Below, in pieces: positions 56,801-64,000 of a stretch of DNA of 64,000 nucleotides (its first letter is position 1; each line of letters opens with the position of its first letter). The stretch is taken from contig OX030967.1 in NCBI GenBank assembly GCA_943735955.1, positions 533,380 through 597,379 on the forward strand, given 5' to 3'. The notes under the pieces were generated by a model. That model was given only the letters and a program-made list of their open reading frames with translations. It searched no databases and was not told where the DNA came from. The DNA is from Piscicola geometra (taxonomy: Eukaryota > Annelida > Clitellata > Hirudinida > Piscicolidae). The position numbers were made by a program, and so were the translations under genes.

Positions 56801-58867
56801 ATTACATCCCACCAAAATTGAAGATTATAAAAAAAATTCTTTTATCGGAGTAAATGAACAATTTTCCAATACTACAAGAAGTAGCCAACATTTTGTTTAG
56901 TATACCTTCAAGTTAGAGACCGACCGAAATTCGGTTCGGTTTCGGCGCCGAAATTGCCAATTTTCTTAGTTTCGGCAATTTTTCGGTTTTGGCCGAGTCT
57001 AATTTTACAATTTCGGCAATTTTTCGGTTTCGGCCGAAAATAATTTTGTCCTTTCGGCTCAATTTCGGTTTCGGCCGTAATAGGTCTCATATTTACCAAA
57101 AAACCGAAATTTTTATTTATTTATGTAGTTTATCGGATATATCTGTGTCCTCAATCGAACTATTAAGTTTGGGTTCGATTCTCTATTAGATATCTATTAG
57201 TTATCGTGGTTGATTGATTCATGGGTGTCATCAGACTAATTATTCGAATAACATATACAAGCATCTGGAACAACAATCATGTATTTGAAATTTAAGTAAA
57301 TTGGGATGCGTTCAATGATGATATTTAACAAAACTTTTTTAAGCAAATTCTATTTTTGTAAACATTTGTTTTAAAAATTTTTATTGTCAAAAGTAAGTAT
57401 CTATATCCTCAATCGAACTCGAATTATCAGGTTTGGGTTCGATTCTCATCTCCATTAGATATCTATTAGATATCGTGGTTAATTGATTTATTGGTGACAT
57501 AAGACTAATTGTTCGAATAACATATACAAGCATGTGGAATTATAGATATCCATTCTTTGAAAAAAAATTATATTTAAGTCGAAAGAACGAGAAGATTTGG
57601 CTTCGAATAATTAATTCAAAAATAAATTGTGAGAATGTCGTTGAATCCTATTTGGAAGTTTTTTTACAAAATGTCAGTCTGACTAAAGCAAAGCCTGTCA
57701 TCGCTAAATACTATTTTTTCATTTTTAATAAAAGTTGGAAATATTTTCGGTTTCGGCCGAAAATCTGATTACAATTTCGGTTTAATTTCGGTTCCGGCCG
57801 AAAATTGATATTCACTTTCGGCTTAATTTCGGTTTCGGCCGAAAATGGAATTTTAATTTCGGTCTTATTTCGGTTTCGGCCGAAATACAAATATCTGTTT
57901 CGGTCGGTCTCTACTTCAAGTTCTATTCTATGTGAATGGAATTTTTCAACATGTGGTCCTTTAACTTCAGACCCAAGATCATCTCATTTGAAAGCTAAAA
58001 CTCTTGACGGTGTAACCCGTGTGAAAATCAATATAGACTTGATTGAATTACTCAAAAACAATGATATACTTCAATACTTTCATTTCAATAAATATATGAA
58101 ATATTTATTTTTGTAAAGAAATATTTTCTGTTTTTCAACTAAGAAATTTTGAGAAATCTTAGGACTAGCAAGTTTGGGACCGGTGAAAACGGCAGTGAAA
58201 ATGAATGGAAGGACTTTTTTTCGGAAACGGGTTGGGACCGGGAATCGAGTTGCGGGGACGGGTCGGGATGAGAATCAAAATTTTGATGGCCCATCGGGGA
58301 CGGGACCGGGAATGAAAAAGCGTCCATGTCCGACCTCTAGTATGCAGGCTGACGAAGCATCCGATGCATCGTTTGGAAGCATGCATGCGACCACTGATGC
58401 GAGCTACTGCGCACTGAATACCAAGACTGCCTCAAATCTTTCAATCGAGCATTGCTTATATTCAAGTGAAGAAGCAAGTCGTAGGCAGGTATTGTGCTGA
58501 CATACATCTTTCCGTAGCGCCATCAACCTGCCAATGACAGATGGTGCTTAGCATGCCGAGCTCTGGAATTGCTTCCAACAACAACAACAACAACAACAAT
58601 AACAACAACAATAGTAGTAGTAGTACTGCAAAAAGGGATGAGAGAGACAAGATGGAGCAGTTGCCCTTAGCGTACCAGAGCGCTGAGTTGTGTTGCATGC
58701 AGGCAGGAAGGGCGGATGCAGATGGATGCATGCAGGACGACTTGCGCGTGAGTGATGCACAACACCTGCGGAGCGTCTTGAGTTTGTGCATGTGTGACGC
58801 GAACTTCCCTTCCTTCGTCGCCGAGGTTGACAAGGCGCTTCAGGCTATGATGGAAAGCCAGCTATGA
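53760..58867 (+). CDS. REC114: REC114, meiotic recombination protein (six-exon model)
   Basis: REC114 with MEI4 and IHO1/Mer2-type partners activates SPO11 to make meiotic double-strand breaks on chromosome axes. The N-terminal half is a PH-like domain and the C-terminal helices bind MEI4. The translation follows that plan: KLQKFARWKI, two beta-rich exons, HMHKFRVKFCARG and ASQVCGQCCSLLASYVPV (the RVQFSG...CCSCVQKLAQYI part of vertebrate REC114), a variable linker, and a C-terminal helix QHLRSVLSLCMCDANFPSFV followed by VDKAL. Exons are 53760-53843, 53900-53983, 54215-54298, 54454-54630, 58348-58488 and 58541-58867, all in phase 0, 897 nt, 298 residues. The vertebrate protein has about 260-290. 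Exon 4's start is the least certain boundary. A hAT element separates exon 5 from its original upstream intron. Confidence 0.85.
53900..53983 (+). CDS. REC114: REC114 exon 2
   Basis: After TTTTCCAG the frame EIDGSVKNLTITLYNTHHLV ends at CAA|GTGAGT, 28 codons. It matches the 'GYLVLTIVISGHFFI' strands. Confidence 0.85.
54215..54298 (+). CDS. REC114: REC114 exon 3
   Basis: ENVFLLKEEDGIQVLFHEEN, 28 codons, ends AAG|GTTTTG. The acceptor AAAAG lacks a strong polypyrimidine tract, but upstream in-frame TAA forces it. Confidence 0.75.
54454..54630 (+). CDS. REC114: REC114 exon 4
   Basis: RTSAPPKAHMHKFRVKFCAR and ASQVCGQCCSLLASYVPVKS are the most diagnostic REC114 match. The donor is TCAGAG|GTAGGA. 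The start is chosen at ACAAAG|CCTTTC to keep phase 0 and could shift by a few codons. Confidence 0.85.
54631..55180. repeat. 27-bp G-rich minisatellite near the REC114 intron 4 donor
   Basis: GGTGGTAGGGTGGAGAGGGG followed by TTGATGA repeats about 20 times, starting within 25 bases of the donor TCAGAG|GTAGGA, whose GGTAGG core is echoed in every unit. Confidence 0.93.
55181..55748. other. Unique part of REC114 intron 4
   Basis: No gene seen. A 90-bp stretch at 55590-55677 ends CGCAG|GTTCCT and could be read as a cassette exon, but it has no homology and is not needed for phase. The last 60 bases (TCTCTTCTTTGTTCTTTGCA and onward) are a good polypyrimidine tract leading to GTATGCAG. Confidence 0.45.
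56515..56655 (+). mobile_element. tRNA-derived SINE, family A, nested in the hAT element
   Basis: GAGCGGGTTGCCTTAGATGG (A box), GCCAGTTCGAATCCCTG (B box) and the GTGGCGCCTCAGTTGCGTGC body match the copy at 41025-41201. Confidence 0.85.
56912..57916. mobile_element. Second copy of the non-autonomous hAT-type element, nested
   Basis: It starts TAGAGACCGACCGAAA and ends GGTCGGTCTCTA, flanked by CTTCAAGT on both sides. It is an inverted-orientation relative of 11895-12924, with the same TTCGGCCGAAA ends. A 78-codon frame at 57532-57768 ([20 protein letters not shown]) is a protein-like relic of an autonomous ancestor. Confidence 0.92.
58348..58488 (+). CDS. REC114: REC114 exon 5, directly after a hAT insertion
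   Basis: The frame ADEASDASFGSMHATTDASY runs to SRRQ|GTATTG, 47 codons in phase 0. The acceptor GTATGCAG is also the target duplication of the hAT element. The linker is not conserved, so support rests on phase, splice sites and position. Confidence 0.65.
58541..58867 (+). CDS. REC114: REC114 exon 6 (stop codon)
   Basis: After AATGACAG the frame has a 12-residue poly-Asn tract from (AAC)n, then VSDAQHLRSVLSLCMCDANF and PSFVAEVDKALQAMMESQL, ending TGA 58865-58867. The C-terminal helix is the MEI4-binding part in the vertebrate protein. Confidence 0.82.
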   Translation: MVLSMPSSGIASNNNNNNNNNNNNSSSSTAKRDERDKMEQLPLAYQSAELCCMQAGRADADGCMQDDLRVSDAQHLRSVLSLCMCDANFPSFVAEVDKALQAMMESQL

Positions 58868-59600
58868 GGATGATGATGATGGCGATGATGATGATGGTGG
58901 TAATGATGATGATGGTGGTAATGATGATGATGATAATGATGAAGAAGAAGGTGATAGGGGAGTAATGCTGGGGAGGATAGTGAAGGTGATGGTGTAGTCT
59001 GTTGATGCGCCTGGTGGTTAGGGGTAGATGTAAGTTGTGGGAGGATGATGAAGCAAACGATGAACACTGGAGTTGTTGGGATTGTGAGAAGAAGAAGAAA
59101 GTGATAGGACGAATTGCGAGCTTATTACATTAAAAATGTTTTTTTAAAGTTTTTTTATTTATTAGAACTTAATTTTTATTGGTTTAAATTTAAATTGAAT
59201 GTCATTTGAATTCATAAAAAAATAAAATTCGGAAAAAGATTCAATTTAAAGAGCATTTATACTTGTTCCGTATAAGTTATATTATAACACAAATGAAGAA
59301 GGCTTCATCAGCTACATCAGTACGAACGACCCTCACACGCTGCGACCTTCACCTCAGTCTATAGCCGCCTTCTCTTATCTTGGAGTATCTGCATTTTTCA
59401 TGTTCCCAAATCTTAAATCAATCAAAAAATTTCGTCTTTCAATTGAAACAAACGACCCTAAAATACCAATATCTTTGTACAGATATTAAACTAACTACCA
59501 AAAATTCTAAATCGATAAATATTTTTGTGATAAACTATTTTCTTTTTTAATAAAATACAATTTAGTTGTTTTTGATAAACTTTTTGAAAAAGTAATGAAA
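58868..59600. other. REC114 3' flank and unassigned sequence
   Basis: GATGATGAT repeats (58868-58945) follow the stop codon, and AATAAA at 59221 is a possible polyadenylation signal. A plus-strand frame at about 59293-59430 (NEEGFISYISTNDPHTLRPS, then AAFSYLGVSAFFMFPN) looks protein-like but I cannot identify it. Confidence 0.35.
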
Positions 59601-60450
59601 TGTCTCCAACTGCGCCTCTCCAACTGCACTTCTCCAACTGCACCTCTCCAACTGCGTGTCTCCAACTGCACCTCTCCAACTGCACCTCTCCAACTGCATC
59701 TCTCCAACTGCACGTCTCCAACTGCACCTCTCCAACTGCACCTCTCCAACTGCACCTCTCCAACTGCATCTCTCCAACTGCACGTCTCCAACTGCACCTC
59801 TCCAACTGCACCTCTCCAACTGCACCTCTCCAACTGCACCTCTCCAACTGCACCTCTCCAACTGCACCTCTCCAACTGCACTTCTCCAACTGCACCTCTC
59901 CAACTGCACCTCTCCAACTGCACCTCTCCAACTGCACCTCTCCAACTGCACCTCTCCAACTGCACCTCTCCAACTGCACCTCTCCAACTGCATCTCTCCA
60001 ACTGCATCTCTCCAACTGCACGTCTCCAACTGCACCTCTCCAACTGCACCTCTCCAACTGCACCTCTCCAACTGCATCTCTCCAACTGCACCTCTCCAAC
60101 TGCACCTCTCCAACTGCACCTCTCCAACTGCACCTCTCCAACTGCACCTCTCCAACTGCACCTCTCCAACTGCACCTCTCCAACTGCACCTCTCCAACTG
60201 CACGTCTCCAACTGCATCTCTCCAACTGCACCTCTCCAACTGCACCTCTCCAACTGCACCTCTCCAACTGCACCTCTCCAACTGCACCTCTCCAACTGCA
60301 CCTCTCCAACTGCATCTCTCCAACTGCACCTCTCCAACTGCACCTCTCCAACTGCACCTCTCCAACTGCACTTCTCCAACTGCACCTCTCCAACTGCACC
60401 TCTCCAACTGCACCTCTCCAACTGCATCTCTCCAACTGCACCTCTCCACT
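59600..60450. repeat. 14-bp minisatellite, about 60 copies
   Basis: The unit CAACTGCACCTCTC varies as CATCTCTC, CGTCTCTC or CTTCTCTC. It contains no stop trinucleotide on either strand, so all six frames stay open for about 280 codons. None of those frames is a credible protein. Confidence 0.96.
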
Positions 60451-60470
60451 CATTCGTGCAGCAACGAGTT

Positions 60471-60825
60471 TTAAAAGACTGCCACAAGATTTGGTGACGA
60501 TGCTACACGATCTCTGCATCAAGGCTATTCGAAAGTTTACCTTGCTGCATCAAAGTCTGTTAAGGATTTTTTTAGTTAATATTAAATATGCAATGTGAGT
60601 CCAATTTAATTGAACAACTTGATTTGAGAAAGCTTTCACGTATTTGAAGGAGCTGAGAAGAATACTGCCACGTGGTGCAGGAGGGATCTCCTCCATGGCA
60701 CAGCATCGAGAAGTCTGTCAGACGGCTGCATGGCGGCAAGATCTATCGAGGTGTTGGCTGCACAAGACATGCAATATCTCACCTTTGCCTCGCAACCCCC
60801 TATTCACTACCCTTCAAGGTGATTC
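60471..60825 (+). CDS. Two candidate exons of an unrecognised gene
   Basis: The first (about 60476-60550) can be read RLPQDLVTMLHDLCIKAIRK or, in another frame, TATRFGDDATRSLHQGYSKV. The second runs from GGTGCAG|GAGGGA (about 60682) to TTCAAG|GTGATT (about 60821) and reads IEKSVRRLHGGKIYRGVGCT then ISHLCLATPYSLPFK. Both look like protein and have usable splice sites, but I do not recognise a family and cannot fix the frame of the first. Confidence 0.25.
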
Positions 60826-61199
60826 ATGCTTCTTGAATATTTCTATTCAATTTCATTTTAATAATTTTGCCATTTCAAAATTGAACATTTCATTTGAATA
60901 TACATGGACTTGTAAAAGAAATTAATCCAAAAACAAAAATAATTTTCGTTTTTACATTTATGATAAAAACTACTTTTCACACTTTTAGTTTTATCAATCC
61001 TTTGGCAGATTTTCGTATTTCTAACAATTATCTCAGCCACTCGCGTGCTTTCATTTTGGATCAATTCTCATCCCATGTCTTTTTCATTCTCATCCCATGT
61101 CATCTCTACATGCCACGTCAACAACTGCACGGCTTTCATCTTTCTTAACAAATCATACAGGACTCACTCTAAAAGTGCTAATATTAATAGTGTGTATCA

Positions 61200-61263
61200 C
61201 GGCCTATATACATATACTATATATATATATTGTGTGTACCATATATCCCGGCCCATACATATA

Positions 61264-61299
<36 letters not shown>

Positions 61300-61300
61300 T
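61200..61300. repeat. (TA)n-rich microsatellites
   Basis: TATATATA runs with interrupted GTGTGTACCATATA and TGGTGTGTACACGAT partners, which make the two blocks an imperfect duplicate. Confidence 0.85.
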
Positions 61301-61381
61301 GTGTACACGATTTATATGCTGCAAAAAACATAAAAGTGAATTTAGTATTCAAGAGTACGCAACGGTTGATGTACGTATTTA

Positions 61382-61512
61382 TAGAGCTTTGCTTAATCCA
61401 AGTTAACTTTCCATTAACACGTTAATAGATTAACGCAATTAAAAAAATACCGCAATTAAAAAAATAACGCAATTAAAAAAAATTAACGCAATAAAAAAAT
61501 TAAGGCAACTAC
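61382..61512 (+). mobile_element. hAT family 1 terminal fragment
   Basis: TAGAGCTTTGCTTAATCC followed by GTTAACTTTCCATTAAC and repeated TTAACGCAATTAAAAAAA matches the left end of the element at 33111-34311. The preceding bases TATTTATA resemble the targets of the other copies. Confidence 0.6.
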
Positions 61513-61539
61513 CTTATCCAAAAGACAAGACTTATAATG

Positions 61540-61885
61540 ATAGACTTAAAGCAATAAGTCGCCAACATTGAAGTACCGAAGACTTGGCGAAGGTTTTATA
61601 GAAACTTATAAAAGACTTGTGGGCAGCGTGGAGGCTCATGTTGAAGGACTTCAGGTCGCCTCTAGGGGGGACGCCATGTCAGTTTGGGACGACCTCTGGC
61701 ACGCCTGCAGTCTTGGTAGAATGGCGAGAAGTGTCGAAGCCGTCTGGAAGGCGAGAGCAAACAGCTTCAGCCTTTTCTTCTTGATCATGTTGGAGATTTG
61801 AAAATGTCGTTGTGAAGGAATGATGGCGTGGATGATAAAAAGCGCTATATAAATACTTTTGATTGATTAATTGATTGATTAAAAT
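61540..61885 (+). mobile_element. Decayed CR1/L2-like 3' end
   Basis: MKYRRLGEGFIETYKRLVGS resembles the 'KYRRxRGDxIETYK' segment of CR1/L2 reverse transcriptases, and the end AAAAAGCGCTATATAAATAC followed by TTGATTGATT repeats is the usual 3' tail. The rest is too eroded to align. Confidence 0.5.
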
Positions 61886-62215
61886 TAATATTTACAAATA
61901 TTGAACTAGTTCATGAATATTTAGAATCTAAATGTCAGTTTAAAAGACGTAATAAATTAAATGAGCTTAACTTTAGTTGGATTTTTTGGAGACAATTTCT
62001 ATGCGTGTATCTACCGTATGAGTTTGTCTCTAAGACATGACTGGGCAGACAAAGGGATCAAGCTGAGGAAATGTACTTGAAGTGAGAGTGGGGAGGGATG
62101 TCTCGACTGGTGAAGAGAAAGCATCAAGAAGATGGAGGGAGTAATGGAAGAAAGTAAGAGAAAAAAAGTTGTTCGGAAAAAAGAATAAACTCAAAATCGA
62201 TTGTTGCAGGTAGAG

Positions 62216-62390
62216 GAGCGGGAATGGCTTAGATGGTAGACGTCGGACTTGCAACTTAAAGGTTGCCTGTTCGAATCCTTGACAAGCAACCGTGAACTAT
62301 CATATACCTAGTGTATATGATGCGGTGTTTGCGACGTATGCATTGAGAGATGTGTTCGTCGTGTGGAGTGGCGCCTCGGCGCATAAGAAC
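62216..62390 (+). mobile_element. tRNA-derived SINE, family A
   Basis: GAGCGGGAATGGCTTAGATG (A box), CTGTTCGAATCCTTG (B box), ATATGATGCGGTGTTTGCGA and GTGGCGCCTCGGCGCATAAG match the other copies. It keeps the longest body of the family here. Confidence 0.85.
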
Positions 62391-63260
62391 CATGGTTCTC
62401 AGAACCATTGTAACATGGCCTGCGTCTGTCAGGCTGTGAACAGTATTGACCACACAAAAAAGAGGCACCCAAGGTGGTTGAGCGTGCATGCCATCAACTA
62501 ACTTCATCATTTAAACTCACCTATTGTCGTGTTTCCCTATTTGATGAGACTTTAAAAGTAGCAACGGAGAGTGAGAATGCTTCGAATGGTCCTCTCGCCA
62601 TTTTGTGTTCCCACTCAACAGATGTGATAATGTGAGTGGATGTGTTGGTGAATGCCGAAAGTGCAGAGTGTGTTGCCTCCAATATGTGTTTGGCGTTGAG
62701 AAAAAGAATAAATATTCAAATAATTAAATAATTTGAAGACTGAATACTTGGAGATGGAATGTGTGAATAGTGGCGAAAAAATGCTCAATGGTGTTAGAAG
62801 CATCTAGAAAATGGGAAAGAGAGGATTGAGTTGTGGGATAACACTTGATAGCGACGTGCAAACGAAGATGGATGGATAGGATGAAAATGCATGAACATTT
62901 ATTCGAAGCAGTTCCATCAAGCAGGAAAATATTTTTGGAAATAAAATTTAAAAAAATGAATTTTGCAAATTTTTGAGAAGAAGTAAAGAAAGGCACGGTG
63001 GATCTAAAAACGTTTTTAGATTTAAACAGGATGGAAAAAAATTTATAAAAGATTTTGCATGACAAACTTTAAAATTAAAAAAAGAATACACAGAGAATTG
63101 GAACGACAGAAAGATTAAATGAAAAATTGGAGGAAAAGATGAGACGACATGTGAGGGTGAGTTGGAGAGTGAGTACGTGGAGAGGCGACAAATCGAAGCA
63201 TTCGGATGAAGGCTCCATGTAATGAGTGTTCTGCCATAGTCGTTTTTTTCATCAAGTCTT
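62391..63260. other. No gene seen
   Basis: AT-rich and purine-rich sequence. Minus-strand frames of about 60-110 codons are Phe/Leu/Ser-rich and have no family match. Confidence 0.4.
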
Positions 63261-63264
63261 TTTT

Positions 63265-64000
63265 TCATGTTGTTTTGTTGTTGGTATTGTTAACGTTGTA
63301 GATGTTGGTTTTGATGATCTTCTTTCTCTTTCTCACTGCTCGTGCCATCCCAGAAGGGGTCTGCATTATCCTCCATCTCTCCACACAGCTCAAGAGATCC
63401 TCTCTCGTCCTACTAAGCGGCGGATCGTCGAATCTTGCTGGGTTCCGTAGGCTTTCGACACTTCCTTTACTGTCGCTGAAGATGGTCGCTCTGCCTGGCT
63501 GGTGCTCCACGATCCACTTCGCTGCTAAGCTGATGGCTCGGAGTTCAGCATCATGGGCTGCACAGAATACACCTGCTGCTTGCATCCAGACGTCCCTAAC
63601 CATCTCACCCTCCATAACCACCTTATGTGCCATCGAATCTTGATCTTCATTGCAGAGTCTGCACAGGTCCTCTTGGCTTAGACCAATTCTGCATTGTTAG
63701 GCTCTGATCGCCGGGTGGTGCCCAGTACGGAACCTACTCAGGCTGGTGTGAACAAGTTTGGTGAGCTCCTCATCAGCTTTCTTGAGCCTGCCTTTGTAGA
63801 TGCCATTCAGTCTGTCGTTACTGAAGTGGTGTTCTTGTGGTCTGTGGCTTGTGACTGCTTGGCAAATCCCAGATCTTGATACAGCTTGATTGGCAGGGAT
63901 TCCCTATGACTTTCTTTCTGTAGCTGCCTCCGCATCGACTTCTTCGTTCCCACTCAAAGTGCAGTGACTTGGCACCCAGATGAAGAAGACCTTTTGGTTG
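63265..64000 (-). mobile_element. I/Jockey-like retrotransposon 3' region, rearranged RNase H
   Basis: From the right edge the minus strand gives the second half of an RNase H domain ([18 protein letters not shown]) and a zinc-knuckle start (CRIGLSQEDLCRLC), matching 39123-39773. It then runs at 63633-63265 into HDAELRAISLAAKWIVEHQP and RATIFSDSKGSVESL, which is the first half of an RNase H domain. The halves are in the wrong order, so two copies or a rearrangement are joined near 63645. The element continues off the right edge. Confidence 0.8.

Larger units (their letters stand above)
55757..58339. mobile_element. hAT element, family 2, 2583 bp, with perfect 8-bp target duplication
   Basis: The ends read TAGAGGTCGGACC and, inverted, TAGAGGTCGGACATGGACGC. 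GTATGCAG flanks both sides (55749-55756 and 58340-58347). Just inside the ends are GGGACGG/CGGGAA subterminal repeats. The plus strand holds hAT C-terminal codons: EEDELYKYSP near 56700, SSSILCEWNFSTCGPLTSDP and RSSHLKAKTLDGV near 57930-58010, colinear with the copy at 11740-13338. A SINE and a second hAT-type element are nested inside. Confidence 0.92.

Noticed and set aside
62256..62510. Minus-strand ORF of 84 codons
   Set aside because: It overlaps the antisense of a family A SINE and has no family features.

Overview
This window looks like nuclear DNA of an animal, probably an invertebrate. It has spliced genes with GT-AG introns, tRNA-derived SINEs, CR1/L2-like and I/Jockey-like non-LTR retrotransposons and several hAT DNA transposons. 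The codon-level match to two animal proteins supports this. I cannot name the species; a lophotrochozoan such as an annelid would fit the transposon mix and the Asn-rich proteins, but that is only an inference. About 30% of the window by hand tally is tandem repeat.

Layout. (1) 117-3080 (-): one long first exon of an unrecognised Asn-rich, low-complexity protein that runs off the left edge through a good splice donor. (2) 3.1-8.0 kb: microsatellites, a hAT fragment and a decayed CR1/L2 reverse transcriptase with a SINE inside it. (3) 8033-41788 (+): a complete gene for SMG8, the nonsense-mediated-decay factor that works with SMG9 and the kinase SMG1. I built a 24-exon model whose reading phase closes at every junction: 3291 coding bases, 1096 residues, spread over 33.8 kb. 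Nearly every intron is filled by a different tandem repeat. Intron 10 alone is about 10.5 kb, with 2.2 kb of G-rich repeat followed by 8.2 kb of C-rich repeat. (4) 41.8-53.7 kb: transposon graveyard, with a 1514-bp inverted-repeat element with 8-bp target duplications, a tRNA SINE, and a ZMYM1-like hAT transposase split by about 4 kb carrying a second, nearly intact transposase-like gene. (5) 53760-58867 (+): a six-exon gene for REC114, the meiotic double-strand-break factor. A 2583-bp hAT element sits exactly on the 3' splice site of its exon 5, and that element itself carries a second hAT-type element and a SINE. (6) 58.9-64.0 kb: a 14-bp minisatellite, two weak exon candidates, a hAT end, SINE and LINE pieces.

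The two recognised genes do not form a pathway with each other. What ties the window together is how splicing must cope with the repeats. In at least eight introns of three genes a G-rich or GT-rich tandem array starts within a few bases of the 5' splice site. In several the 3' end is C-rich, so the sense transcript has complementary arms at the two ends of the intron. Transposon insertions and arrays carry copies of the local splice-site sequence with them.
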